The notes below the pieces were generated by a model, which saw nothing but the letters and a program-made list of their open reading frames with translations, did no database searches and was not told where the DNA came from. A stretch of 64,000 nt of DNA from CAUPWF01 sp963515125. Lineage in GTDB: Bacteria > Bacillota > Clostridia > Lachnospirales > Lachnospiraceae. The position numbers were made by a program, and so were the translations under genes. Positions 43,557-52,348 of the stretch are shown here, in pieces. Position 1 is the stretch's first letter. The number at the start of each line of letters is the position of its first letter. The stretch is from contig JBQKKG010000001.1 in assembly GCA_052116865.1 (NCBI GenBank), positions 248,001 through 312,000 on the forward strand, read 5' to 3'.

Positions 43557-44429
43557 ATGAAGAAAAACAAGCGTATGCTTTTCCAGATGATAGCTGGTAT
43601 AATGGTAATCATAGGTGTTGCGGGTATTGCAATTCTTTGGAATGACAAGAGCAAGATGGCTGGAAAAGAAATATCCGATATTCATGTAAAAAATCAGAAT
43701 AATTTACAATATCGATTTAGTGAGATGACGAGGGAAGTTGACGAGATAATGGAGCAAAAGGAAATAGATACTAAAGTTGTATCAAAGGAAATGTCAGCTA
43801 GAAGTGAACGGTTAATCGTTATTGATGCGGGGCATCAAGGACAAGGAGACAGTCAGCAAGAACCAATTGGTCCTGGAGCAAGTGAACAAAAAGCTAGGGT
43901 ATCCTCGGGAACCACAGGAATTTCCACAGGTGTCCCTGAATATGTCTTAAATCTGGAGATAGCGACGTTATTGGATGCGGAATTAAAAAATAGAGGGTAT
44001 CGAGTACTCATGGTGCGAACTACTCATGATGTAAATATGAGTAATTCCGAACGGGCTGCGATTGCTAATGAAAATCATGCAGATGCTTTCATTCGTATTC
44101 ATGCTAATGGATCGGAAAATAATTCTGCACAAGGGGCTTTGACTATGTGTATGACACCAGATAATCCTTATAATGCAAATTTGTATACTCAAAGTAGAAA
44201 ATTGTCGGAACAGGTACTGGATCAAATTTGTGCGAAGACGGGAGCACAGAAAAACAATATAATTGAAACAGATACCATGTCGGGAATTAATTGGTGTGCT
44301 GTTCCAGTAACAATTGTGGAAATGGGTTACATGAGTAATCCAGAAGAGGATCAGAGATTGCATAATAAAGAATATCAAAGTCAAATGGTTCAAGGGATTG
44401 CAGATGGAGTTGATGCTTATTTTCAATAA
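43557..44429 (+). CDS. N-acetylmuramoyl-L-alanine amidase (Amidase_3)
   Basis: 290 residues: a signal-anchor helix (about 10-28), a linker and a zinc-dependent Amidase_3 domain (from RLIVIDAGHQG, about residue 84). Zinc ligands fit H in DAGHQG, E in the VPEYVLNLE segment, H in IRIHANG, and the catalytic E in VEMGYMSNPEED. It cuts the bond between muramic acid and the stem peptide in peptidoglycan. No LysM or SH3 cell-wall binding domain is present. Own promoter; a role in growth, division or spore-wall remodelling is not told by context. Confidence 0.93.
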   Translation: MKKNKRMLFQMIAGIMVIIGVAGIAILWNDKSKMAGKEISDIHVKNQNNLQYRFSEMTREVDEIMEQKEIDTKVVSKEMSARSERLIVIDAGHQGQGDSQQEPIGPGASEQKARVSSGTTGISTGVPEYVLNLEIATLLDAELKNRGYRVLMVRTTHDVNMSNSERAAIANENHADAFIRIHANGSENNSAQGALTMCMTPDNPYNANLYTQSRKLSEQVLDQICAKTGAQKNNIIETDTMSGINWCAVPVTIVEMGYMSNPEEDQRLHNKEYQSQMVQGIADGVDAYFQ

Positions 44430-44454
44430 AATCAAACATTCCCAGAAAAATTCG

Positions 44455-44483
44455 TTGACAGAAATAGATAATCCTTTTATAAT
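44455..44483 (+). promoter_or_regulatory. Consensus promoter of the mntP leader
   Basis: A perfect TTGACA (44455-44460), a 17-bp spacer and a perfect TATAAT (44478-44483), directly before the manganese riboswitch. Confidence 0.88.
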
Positions 44484-44487
44484 AGCA

Positions 44488-44612
44488 ACTATCGGTAAGG
44501 GAGTAGTTAGCGCGAGGCGTAGTAGTGTCAACATACTGATAATATATTTTATCTGGCACTATTTTAAATAATGAGACTTATTCGTGGAGAGATACCACGG
44601 GTAAGTCTTTTT
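44488..44612 (+). ncRNA. yybP-ykoY (Mn2+) riboswitch upstream of mntP
   Basis: The aptamer blocks GGTAAGGGAGTAG (44494-44506) and GTCAACATACTGA (44527-44539) match the conserved yybP-ykoY manganese aptamer. A strong hairpin follows, AGACTTA (44574-44580) with TAAGTCT (44602-44608) and a T tail. With the downstream mntP efflux gene this gives Mn2+-induced read-through. Confidence 0.9.
44574..44612 (+). terminator. Riboswitch expression-platform terminator
   Basis: AGACTTA/TAAGTCT outer stem with an inner CGTG/CACG stem and a T5 run. Confidence 0.85.
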
Positions 44613-44640
44613 CTATGCATGAACAAGGGAGAAAAACTTT

Positions 44641-45210
44641 ATGAACATTATTGAATTATTTATCATTGCTGTAGGTTTATCTATGGATGCATTTGCAGTA
44701 TCTATTTGTAAGGGACTTGCTATGAAGAGATGTACCTGGAAGAAAGCTTGTATTGTTGGGTTGTATTTTGGAGTGTTTCAAGCAGGGATGCCCCTTATTG
44801 GTTATGCTCTAGGGAGTCAATTTAAAACGATAATTACATCCATTGACCATTGGATTGCGTTCATTTTATTATCCATCATTGGTTTGAATATGATAAAGGA
44901 AGCTAGAACAGTAGGATGTGATGAGTGTGAAACAAAAGAAGAAGCACTGGATATAAAAACTATGTTAGGACTAGCAGTTGCAACAAGTATTGACGCGTTA
45001 GCGGTAGGCGTTACATTTGCCTTTTTAGAAGTACAAATTGTGCCAGCTGTAAGTTTCATTGGAATCATTACATTTACATTATCTGTTGCAGGGGTCAAGA
45101 TTGGTCATGTATTTGGAACTCAATATAAAACAAAGGCTGAATGGGCGGGGGGGATCATTTTATTATTGATGGGATTTAAAATTCTATTAGAGCATCTAGG
45201 AATGTTTTAA
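44641..45210 (+). CDS. mntP: Manganese efflux pump MntP
   Basis: 189 residues with six hydrophobic helices and two copies of a D-x-A motif pattern: GLSMDAFAVSICKGL near the N-terminus and ATSIDALAVGVTFAF in the second half. These acidic intramembrane residues bind Mn2+ during export. The Mn2+ riboswitch just upstream fits expression on manganese excess. It starts behind AGGGAG. Confidence 0.96.
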   Translation: MNIIELFIIAVGLSMDAFAVSICKGLAMKRCTWKKACIVGLYFGVFQAGMPLIGYALGSQFKTIITSIDHWIAFILLSIIGLNMIKEARTVGCDECETKEEALDIKTMLGLAVATSIDALAVGVTFAFLEVQIVPAVSFIGIITFTLSVAGVKIGHVFGTQYKTKAEWAGGIILLLMGFKILLEHLGMF

Positions 45211-45216
45211 TTTTGT

Positions 45217-45248
45217 TTGGGGGTGGGTCATACATTGTCCATCCCTAA
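45217..45248. repeat. Imperfect palindrome, family 2, between mntP and prmA
   Basis: Positions 45217-45230 and 45236-45248 pair over about 12 bp including G-T pairs. The GGGGGTGGGTCA...TGTCCATCCC core is related to the perfect palindrome at 31819-31870. May act as a weak terminator after mntP. Confidence 0.55.
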
Positions 45249-45327
45249 TTGCGTTTTTGAAGGTTATTTGGTATACTCTTTAAGAAGATTAGAAAGATTA
45301 AACATAGAAGAAAATAGGTGAATAATT

Positions 45328-46281
45328 ATGAAATGGAATAAATTCAGATTGCAGACAACAACGGAAGCAGAAGATATTGTGAGTAGTATGTTGATGGATT
45401 TGGGCATTCAAGGAATTGAAATTGAAGATAAAATACCATTAACAGAGCAAGATAAGGAGCAAATGTTTGTAGATATCTTGCCTGAAATAGCAGTAGATGA
45501 TGGAATTGCATATATTAATTTTTACTTGGAGGAGGATGCAAATAAGGAAGATATTTTGACACAAGTACGTGAAGAATTAGAGCTAATATCTACTTATGCC
45601 AATATAGGAGCGGGAATAATCGAAGAGTCGCAAACAGAAGATGTAGATTGGGTGAATAACTGGAAACAATATTTTCATCAGTTTTACGTTGATGACATTT
45701 TGATCATACCTTCTTGGGAACAAGTACAGCTAAAGGATCAAGATAAACTGATTATTCATATCGATCCTGGTACTGCTTTTGGCACCGGTATGCATGAAAC
45801 CACACAATTGTGTATTAAACAGCTACGGAAATATGTGACAAAGGATACTAAAATATTAGATGTGGGATGTGGAAGTGGAATTCTTGGTATGCTTGCATTA
45901 AAGTTTGGAGCAAGGTATTCAGTAGGCACGGATTTAGATCCGTGTGCCATTGACGCTACTTATGAAAATATGGATGTAAATGGTATTTCACGTAATCAAT
46001 ATGAAGTGATGATTGGAAATATTATAGATGATAAAAAGGTGCAGGATAAGGTTGGGTATCAAAAGTATGATATTGTAGCTGCAAATATTCTGGCAAATGT
46101 ACTGGTTCCGTTAACTCCAGTTATTGTGCAACAATTAAAAACCGGGGGGATTTATATTACCAGTGGGATTATAGAAGACAAGGAAGATACGGTTGTAGAT
46201 GCAGTGCAGAAAGCGGGGCTTGAAGTATTAGAAGTGACACATCAAGGGGAATGGGTGTCTGTGACTGCAAGAAAGAATTAG
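45328..46281 (+). CDS. prmA: Ribosomal protein L11 methyltransferase
   Basis: 317 residues: an N-terminal substrate-binding domain, then a SAM-dependent Rossmann methyltransferase domain with GTGMHETTQLC and LDVGCGSGILGMLALKFGA, and the later active-site block AANILANVLVPL. PrmA trimethylates ribosomal protein L11 at several lysines. The RBS AGGTG is moderate. rsmE follows by 9 nt, so the two form an operon for translation-apparatus methylation. Confidence 0.96.
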   Translation: MKWNKFRLQTTTEAEDIVSSMLMDLGIQGIEIEDKIPLTEQDKEQMFVDILPEIAVDDGIAYINFYLEEDANKEDILTQVREELELISTYANIGAGIIEESQTEDVDWVNNWKQYFHQFYVDDILIIPSWEQVQLKDQDKLIIHIDPGTAFGTGMHETTQLCIKQLRKYVTKDTKILDVGCGSGILGMLALKFGARYSVGTDLDPCAIDATYENMDVNGISRNQYEVMIGNIIDDKKVQDKVGYQKYDIVAANILANVLVPLTPVIVQQLKTGGIYITSGIIEDKEDTVVDAVQKAGLEVLEVTHQGEWVSVTARKN

Positions 46282-46290
46282 GAGAAGATT

Positions 46291-47037
46291 ATGCAACATT
46301 TTTTTGTCACACCAGAGCAAGTATATAAAGAGTATATTGTGATTGAAGGTTCGGATGTCAATCATATTAAGAATGTGTTACGCATGAAATTAGGAGAAAA
46401 GTTAGAAATCAGTGACGGAAATAATAAAAAATATTTGTGCGCCATTACACAGTTGAAGCAGGAACAAATACAATTGGCAATCATAAATGAACTTGAGGCA
46501 GATTCAGAGTTGTCTTCTAATGTTTATTTGTTTCAAGGCCTGCCAAAGAGTGATAAGATGGAGCTTATTGTTCAAAAGGCGGTGGAATTAGGGGTATATG
46601 AGATTATACCGGTAGTAACCAAACGAGCAGTTGTAAAATTAGATGATAAGAAGGCCGCAAAGAAGGTAGAACGGTGGAATTCTATATCTGAGAGCGGAGC
46701 AAAGCAATCTGGTAGAAGTTATGTACCAAAGGTCTCTAAAGTTATGACCTTTAAGGAAGCGCTAGTGTATGCAAAACAACAGGGGATTGACATGCAGCTG
46801 ATTCCTTATGAACTGGCAGAAGGAATGGTAGAGACTAAGCGGATAATTGACCATATACAACAAGGACAAACTGTTGGTATATATATAGGTCCTGAGGGTG
46901 GATTTGAAAAGGAAGAAGTAGAATTAGCGGTACAGCATAATGTGAAGCCAATTACCCTTGGACGGAGAATATTAAGAACAGAAACAGCAGGGTTGGCCGT
47001 GTTATCTATTTTGATGTTCCATTTAGAAAATTACTAG
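46291..47037 (+). CDS. rsmE: 16S rRNA m3U1498 methyltransferase
   Basis: 248 residues: an N-terminal PUA-like RNA-binding domain and a C-terminal SPOUT knot methyltransferase with IGPEGGFEKEE and LGRRILRTETAGLAVLSIL, both typical of RsmE. It methylates U1498 of 16S rRNA at N3. RBS AGGAGA. The gene order prmA-rsmE is conserved in Firmicutes. Confidence 0.97.
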   Translation: MQHFFVTPEQVYKEYIVIEGSDVNHIKNVLRMKLGEKLEISDGNNKKYLCAITQLKQEQIQLAIINELEADSELSSNVYLFQGLPKSDKMELIVQKAVELGVYEIIPVVTKRAVVKLDDKKAAKKVERWNSISESGAKQSGRSYVPKVSKVMTFKEALVYAKQQGIDMQLIPYELAEGMVETKRIIDHIQQGQTVGIYIGPEGGFEKEEVELAVQHNVKPITLGRRILRTETAGLAVLSILMFHLENY

Positions 47038-47062
47038 ATCGTGAGAAAAATAGGAGAGAATT

Positions 47063-48220
47063 ATGGAAGTATATTTGGATAATTCGGCAACTACAAAATG
47101 CTATACAAGTGTTAAAAATATTGTTGCCAAAGTGATGTGTGATGATTATGGAAATCCATCCTCTATGCATAAGAAAGGGATGGAGGCAGAGCAATATATC
47201 AAAGAATCAAAAGAAATATTAGCGAGAACAATAAAAGTACAACCGAAGGAAATCATTTTTACCTCTGGAGGAACTGAGAGCGACAATTTAGCTATTATCG
47301 GTGCTGCTAGAGCAAATCATCGTGCTGGGAAGCATTTGATAACTTCTACAATTGAACACCCTGCTATTTTGAATACTATGCAGTATTTAGAAAACGAAGA
47401 AGGATATCACATTACCTATCTACCAGTTGATTTATTTGGAAGAATTCAGCTAAAGGCGCTACAAGATGCATTATGTCCAGAGACAATCTTGGTATCGATC
47501 ATGTATGTAAATAACGAAATAGGATCGGTACAACCAATTGAAGAAGCTGTGAAATTAGTAAAGAGTTATAATGAAAAAATTATATTTCATGTAGATGCAG
47601 TACAAGGATTTGGAAAATATCATATTCTTCCAAAGAAGCTGGGAATTGATATGATGTCAATCAGTGGGCATAAAATTCATGGACCAAAAGGGGTAGGCGC
47701 GTTATATGTGCATGAAAAAGTAAAGATTAAGCCGATTATATTTGGTGGTGAGCAACAGAAAAATATAAGATCTGGCACTGAGAATGTACCTGGAATTGCG
47801 GGGATTGGGAAAGCAACGGAGGATATTTATTGTAATTTAGACGCTAAAGTTCTCCGCATGAGAGAATTAAAGGTATATTTTATTGCATCTTTATCTAAAA
47901 TAGAAGGTATCAAAATCCATGGTTTGACGGGGGAGGATAGTGCTCCACATATTATTAGTGTGGGAATTTCAAATGTAAAGAGTGAAGTGTTGCTTCATGC
48001 ATTAGAAGAAAAAGGAATCTATGTGTCATCAGGTTCTGCGTGTGCATCTAATCACCCTGCAATTAGTGGCGTATTGAAAGGAATTCACACGGAAAAAGCA
48101 TATTTAGACTCTACAATTCGATTTAGCTTTTCTGAATTTACCACAAAAGAAGAAATTGACTATACGCTAGAAACACTATATAATTGTGTACCGATATTAA
48201 GAAAATACACAAGGCATTAA
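47063..48220 (+). CDS. Cysteine desulfurase, NifS/IscS type
   Basis: 385 residues of a PLP-dependent desulfurase. The PLP lysine is K204 in SISGHKIHGPKG, and the persulfide cysteine is C327 in SSGSACASN. It takes sulfur from cysteine and hands it on as persulfide. thiI follows by 15 nt, so this is very likely the NifZ-type desulfurase dedicated to ThiI and tRNA 4-thiouridine. No IscU scaffold gene is present here. Confidence 0.94.
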   Translation: MEVYLDNSATTKCYTSVKNIVAKVMCDDYGNPSSMHKKGMEAEQYIKESKEILARTIKVQPKEIIFTSGGTESDNLAIIGAARANHRAGKHLITSTIEHPAILNTMQYLENEEGYHITYLPVDLFGRIQLKALQDALCPETILVSIMYVNNEIGSVQPIEEAVKLVKSYNEKIIFHVDAVQGFGKYHILPKKLGIDMMSISGHKIHGPKGVGALYVHEKVKIKPIIFGGEQQKNIRSGTENVPGIAGIGKATEDIYCNLDAKVLRMRELKVYFIASLSKIEGIKIHGLTGEDSAPHIISVGISNVKSEVLLHALEEKGIYVSSGSACASNHPAISGVLKGIHTEKAYLDSTIRFSFSEFTTKEEIDYTLETLYNCVPILRKYTRH

Positions 48221-48235
48221 TGAGGAGGAATAAAA

Positions 48236-49420
48236 ATGAAGTTTCAAGCTTTTTTGATAAAATACGGTGAGATTGGTATCAAAGGTAAAAATAGATATAT
48301 TTTTGAAGATGCACTTGTAAGGCAAATAAGATATGCGTTAAAAGGAGTAGATGGTGAATTTACGGTGCGAAAAGCACAAGGTAGAATTTATGTTGAATGT
48401 GAGGGTGCATATGACTATGACGAAACAGTTGCAAGTTTAACGCGAGTTTTTGGAATTGTTGGAATCTGTCCAGTTATTGAATTGGAAAATTCTACTTTTG
48501 AGCAATTAGCAGAAGATGTTGTGGATTATATAAAGAACATGTATCCACAAAGTGCGCAGACATTTAAAGTGTGTGCCAGACGCGAAAGAAAAAGCTATCC
48601 GAAAAATTCTATGGAGATTAATTGTGACTTAGGTGGAGCTATTTTAGATGCTTGTCCAGATATGAGAGTGGATGTACACAAACCAGACATTATGCTTCAT
48701 GTCGAGGTACGTGAAAAGATTTATGTTTATTCTGTCATTATTCCAGGGGCAGGAGGAATGCCAATAGGAACGAATGGAAAGGCAATGCTATTATTATCTG
48801 GTGGAATTGATAGTCCAGTTGCTGGATATATGATAGCAAAAAGAGGCGTAGGCTTAGAGGCTACGTATTTTCATGCGCCACCGTATACGAGTGAAAGAGC
48901 AAAACAAAAGGTCATCGAGTTAGCAAAATTAGTTGCAAAATATTCAGGGCCTATTCAATTAAATATTGTGAATTTTACAGATATTCAACTTTATATCTAT
49001 GATAAGTGTCCACATGAGGAGTTGACGATTATTATGCGCAGATATATGATGAAAATATCTGAACATTTAGCAAAGGAAAATAATTGTTTGGGGTTAATCA
49101 CAGGAGAAAGCATTGGCCAGGTTGCAAGTCAGACAATGCAGAGTCTTGCTGCGACAAATGAAGTATGTTCGTTACCAGTATATAGGCCACTTATTGGATT
49201 TGATAAACAAGAGATTGTAGAAATCTCTCAAAAAATAGATACCTATGAAACATCAATTCAACCATTTGAGGATTGTTGTACTATATTTGTAGCAAAACAT
49301 CCAGTAACAAAACCGAATATAAATATTATCAAACGTTCAGAACAGCAGTTAGAAGAACAGATTGATGCTTTAGTGAAAACGGCGTTAGAAACTGTGGAGA
49401 CGATAATTGTAAATCCATAA
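48236..49420 (+). CDS. thiI: tRNA 4-thiouridine synthase ThiI
   Basis: 394 residues: an N-terminal ferredoxin-like and THUMP RNA-binding region (about 1-165), then a PP-loop ATPase domain with LLLSGGIDSPVAGY. It inserts sulfur at U8 of tRNAs. The C-terminal rhodanese domain of the E. coli enzyme is absent, as is usual in Firmicutes, where the partner desulfurase delivers sulfur directly. A GGAGG RBS and close spacing to the desulfurase gene support one operon. A role in thiazole synthesis is less likely. Confidence 0.96.
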   Translation: MKFQAFLIKYGEIGIKGKNRYIFEDALVRQIRYALKGVDGEFTVRKAQGRIYVECEGAYDYDETVASLTRVFGIVGICPVIELENSTFEQLAEDVVDYIKNMYPQSAQTFKVCARRERKSYPKNSMEINCDLGGAILDACPDMRVDVHKPDIMLHVEVREKIYVYSVIIPGAGGMPIGTNGKAMLLLSGGIDSPVAGYMIAKRGVGLEATYFHAPPYTSERAKQKVIELAKLVAKYSGPIQLNIVNFTDIQLYIYDKCPHEELTIIMRRYMMKISEHLAKENNCLGLITGESIGQVASQTMQSLAATNEVCSLPVYRPLIGFDKQEIVEISQKIDTYETSIQPFEDCCTIFVAKHPVTKPNINIIKRSEQQLEEQIDALVKTALETVETIIVNP

Positions 49421-49478
49421 TTAAAATGATTCTGTTTTATAAGTTATGTTGTCTGAGATTAAGAAAAGATAGAGAAAT

Positions 49479-49503
49479 AAAAACCCCACAAATCATGTGG
49501 GGT
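49479..49503 (-). terminator. Terminator of the HPr-like gene
   Basis: ACCCCACA (49483-49490) pairs with TGTGGGGT (49496-49503). Read on the minus strand a T run follows, so it ends transcription of the HPr-like gene. The preceding 3' end of thiI may also use it. Confidence 0.75.
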
Positions 49504-49538
49504 GATTAGAAACAGCATAAAAGAACTAGTATGTTTCA

Positions 49539-49769
49539 TTAAATGATATATGGTTCAAGTGCAGATAAAACTGCTTCCACATTAGCCTCAGCATGAATGT
49601 TAAGGTCAATAGGTTTAGAAAGGTCTAAACTGAAGATACCCATGATAGATTTTGCATCAATCACGTATCTTCCGGATACTAAATCAAAATCATAATCAAA
49701 CTTTGTAATTTCATTTACAAAAGATTTTACTTTGTCGATAGAATTTAAAGAAATTGTAACTGTTTTCAT
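49539..49769 (-). CDS. HPr-like protein lacking the active-site histidine
   Basis: 76 residues of the HPr fold. The regulatory-serine segment is well kept: DAKSIMGIFSLDL (S41 corresponds to Ser46 of HPr). The phosphocarrier motif GIHARPA is replaced by a region without histidine (SLNSIDKVKSFV). It therefore cannot act as a phosphotransferase carrier, but might be Ser-phosphorylated, like Crh of Bacillus, and join CcpA-type regulation. The ATG (last base 49769) follows AAGGAGGT; the long upstream open frame has no RBS and is not real. Confidence 0.8.
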   Translation of the reverse strand: MKTVTISLNSIDKVKSFVNEITKFDYDFDLVSGRYVIDAKSIMGIFSLDLSKPIDLNIHAEANVEAVLSALEPYII

Positions 49770-49948
49770 TGGAATTACCTCCTTAGTTTGTTTTTCTATG
49801 TATATCTTACGGTTAATGGAAAAAAAAGTCAAGGAACAAAATGCCAAAGAAAAGAGATGATTTTCGTAAAAAGTTACAAGCCATGCACAAGTAGTTTTGT
49901 TCATATGAAGCAAATGGTGGCGTGGGTGTAAGAAAGCGAGGGAATTAA

Positions 49949-51265
49949 ATGAAGAAAGTTGCCCTTCATAATTTGGGGTGTAAAGTCAATGCATATGAAA
50001 CAGAGGCCATGCAGGAATTGCTAGAAAAAAATGGATATGAGATTGTTCCTTTTCAGGAAGGGGCAGATATTTATATCATAAATACATGTACCGTTACAAA
50101 TATGGCGGATAGAAAGTCTAGACAGATGCTGCACCGTGCAAAGAAGATGAATCCAGAAGCAATTGTTGTTGCAGCTGGTTGTTATGTACAGACAAAAGAT
50201 AAAAAGGAACAAATTGATGCGTGTATTGATATTATTATTGGCAATAATAAGAAACAAGAGCTTATTACAATTTTAGCCGATTACTGTGCGAGAGAGAATC
50301 AGAACGGGGGGGAGAACCACCAAGCCAAACAGGAACTGATAGATATCAATCATACAAAGGAATATGAAGAATTACAATTGAGTAAAGCAGCCGAACATAC
50401 GCGGGCATATTTAAAAGTGCAAGATGGTTGTAACCAATTTTGTACGTATTGCATTATTCCATTTGCAAGAGGAAGGGTACGTAGTAGAAAAAAAGCAGAT
50501 GTAATCAGGGAAGTGAATCAATTAGTCAATAATGGATATCAAGAAGTTGTATTAACAGGGATACACTTAAGTTCGTATGGAGTGGATTTGGAGGAAACAG
50601 AGGATTTATTGTCTTTAATTCAAGCGGTGCATCAGGTAGAGGGGCTGAAAAGAATCCGACTTGGTTCTCTAGAACCTCGTATTATAACGGAAGAATTTGC
50701 TAAGGAAATAGCAGGATTAGAAAAAATGTGTCCGCATTTTCATTTGTCTTTGCAAAGTGGGTGCGATGGAACTCTGAAGAGAATGAATCGCCGGTATACT
50801 ACAAAAGAATATATGGAAACTTGCGGTATACTTAGGAGGTATTTTAAGAACCCTGCGTTGACTACAGATGTGATTGTTGGATTTCCAGGAGAATCAGAAG
50901 AAGAATTTGAACAATCGAAAGCATTTATAGATGCAATAGATTTTTATGAAACTCATATTTTTAAATATTCCAAACGAAAAGGAACAAAAGCGGCTATTAT
51001 GGAACAACAAGTTCCTGAGGAAATAAAAGCGAAAAGAAGTAGTATATTACTAGACTTAAATGAATCAAAGCGACAGAAGTATGAACATTCGTTTATAGGA
51101 AAGAATGTTGAAATCCTTGTGGAAGATGAAGTGAAGATTGCGCAGAATTTATATAAAGTAGGACATACAAAAGAATATATAAAAGTAGCATTACCAAGTG
51201 AAAAATATAATGAAAATGAAATTGTAAACATTAAAATTGAGAATCATTCACAAATTATTCATTGA
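49949..51265 (+). CDS. mtaB: tRNA t6A37 C2-methylthiotransferase MtaB
   Basis: 438 residues of a radical SAM methylthiotransferase. An N-terminal UPF0004 domain has three [4Fe-4S] cysteines (C11 in LGCKVNAYETE, one in NTCTV, one in AGCYVQ). The radical SAM motif is CNQFCTYCIIPFARG, and a C-terminal TRAM-like region closes the protein. It converts t6A37 to ms2t6A in tRNAs for ANN codons. It starts behind GAGGGA and is separated from the next gene by 57 nt. Confidence 0.95.
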   Translation: MKKVALHNLGCKVNAYETEAMQELLEKNGYEIVPFQEGADIYIINTCTVTNMADRKSRQMLHRAKKMNPEAIVVAAGCYVQTKDKKEQIDACIDIIIGNNKKQELITILADYCARENQNGGENHQAKQELIDINHTKEYEELQLSKAAEHTRAYLKVQDGCNQFCTYCIIPFARGRVRSRKKADVIREVNQLVNNGYQEVVLTGIHLSSYGVDLEETEDLLSLIQAVHQVEGLKRIRLGSLEPRIITEEFAKEIAGLEKMCPHFHLSLQSGCDGTLKRMNRRYTTKEYMETCGILRRYFKNPALTTDVIVGFPGESEEEFEQSKAFIDAIDFYETHIFKYSKRKGTKAAIMEQQVPEEIKAKRSSILLDLNESKRQKYEHSFIGKNVEILVEDEVKIAQNLYKVGHTKEYIKVALPSEKYNENEIVNIKIENHSQIIH

Positions 51266-51322
51266 ATTTTATAGCTAAATATATTAGAATGAAATAGAAA
51301 TAAAAAGAAGGACGTGAAGAAA

Positions 51323-51586
51323 ATGAATGATTTAAGTAATACACAGTTCTTTCAAGTTGAGACCGGACCACAAATTCAAGCCAAAGATATTCTTGAACAT
51401 GTGTACCAAGCCTTGAGAGAAAAGGGATATAATCCTGTGAATCAAATTGTAGGTTATATTATGTCAGGGGATCCGACATATATCACAAGCCATAATGGTG
51501 CTAGAAGTTTGATTATGAAAATGGAACGCGACGAATTAGTAGAAGAAATGTTAAAAGCGTATATAGAACATTATTCTTGGGAATAA
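51323..51586 (+). CDS. IreB family regulatory protein (UPF0297)
   Basis: 87 residues of the conserved IreB/YrzL family, with an N-terminal DLSNTQFF and a C-terminal ARSLIMKMERDELVEEML block. In Enterococcus, IreB is a substrate of the PASTA kinase IreK and modulates cephalosporin resistance. The ATG at 51323 lies 10 nt from AAGGA; a GTG at 51314 in the same frame is too close to the RBS. ruvX follows by 7 nt. Confidence 0.93.
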   Translation: MNDLSNTQFFQVETGPQIQAKDILEHVYQALREKGYNPVNQIVGYIMSGDPTYITSHNGARSLIMKMERDELVEEMLKAYIEHYSWE

Positions 51587-51593
51587 GTGTAGT

Positions 51594-52025
51594 ATGAGGA
51601 TAATGGGATTAGATTATGGCTCTAAAACAATTGGTGTTGCAATCAGTGACCCTTTAGGTTTTACAGCCCAGGGCGTAGAAACAATTTATCGAAAAGAAGA
51701 GAATAAGCTTCGCAAATCACTTGCACGTATAGAGGAACTTATAAAGGAATACGGAGTGGAGAAGCTTGTGCTTGGCTTTCCGAAGCATATGAACAATACG
51801 ATTGGAGATCGTGCGGAAAAGTCTTTAGAGTTAAAGGAAATGCTAGAACGACGTACTGGCCTAGAGGTCATTATGTGGGACGAGCGTTTGACTACTGTAG
51901 AAGCGGAACGGACATTGATAGAAAGTAATGTTAGAAGAGAAGATAGGAAAAAATATGTGGATAAAATTGCCGCAGTTTTTATCTTGCAAGGATATTTAGA
52001 TTTGGAATACATGAAACATTCATAA
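51594..52025 (+). CDS. ruvX: Holliday junction resolvase RuvX (YqgF)
   Basis: 143 residues of the RNase H-like YqgF family, with MRIMGLDYGSKTIGVAIS at the N-terminus, the middle GFPKHMNNTIG and the C-terminal DERLTTVEAE. These supply the conserved acidic residues. It acts in 16S rRNA 5'-end processing and/or junction resolution. The RBS upstream of 51594 is weak; ATG 51603 is an alternative but is too near GAGGA. Confidence 0.94.
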   Translation: MRIMGLDYGSKTIGVAISDPLGFTAQGVETIYRKEENKLRKSLARIEELIKEYGVEKLVLGFPKHMNNTIGDRAEKSLELKEMLERRTGLEVIMWDERLTTVEAERTLIESNVRREDRKKYVDKIAAVFILQGYLDLEYMKHS

Positions 52026-52041
52026 TTAATGAGGAATGAAT

Positions 52042-52302
52042 ATGGAAAAATTAAAATTTGTATTTGAAGATACAGAAGAAGTCGTAGAGTTCTTTGTATT
52101 GGAGCAGACAAAAGTAAGTGGAATGAACTACTTATTAGTCACAGATTCAGAAGAAGATGACGCAGAGTGTTTAATTTTAAAAGACACTTCTGCAGTAGAT
52201 GATAAAGACAGCCTTTATGAAATCGTTGAGGATGATGTGGAATTAATGGCTGTTTCAAAAGTATTTGAAGAATTATTAGAAGATATTGATATTGAAATGT
52301 AA
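52042..52302 (+). CDS. DUF1292 family acidic protein
   Basis: 86 residues, very acidic, with the DUF1292 pattern: a VEFFVLEQTKVSGMNYLLV strand pair and a stretch of Asp/Glu-rich segments (SEEDDAECLILKD). Function unknown; it is regularly found between ruvX and fur-like genes in Firmicutes. ATG 52042 is 6 nt from GAGGA; the open frame starts at 52036, which would be too close. Confidence 0.88.
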   Translation: MEKLKFVFEDTEEVVEFFVLEQTKVSGMNYLLVTDSEEDDAECLILKDTSAVDDKDSLYEIVEDDVELMAVSKVFEELLEDIDIEM

Positions 52303-52348
52303 CGTCATAAGGACATTTACACATATACTATTGCCAGAGAGGTGAACT

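Noticed and set aside
45211..45327. A gene in the gap between mntP and prmA
   Set aside because: The gap holds only the hairpin and a leader; no open frame with an RBS is seen.
49770..49913. N-terminal extension of the HPr-like protein
   Set aside because: The strong AAGGAGGT RBS lies directly before the ATG with last base 49769, and the HPr fold begins there.
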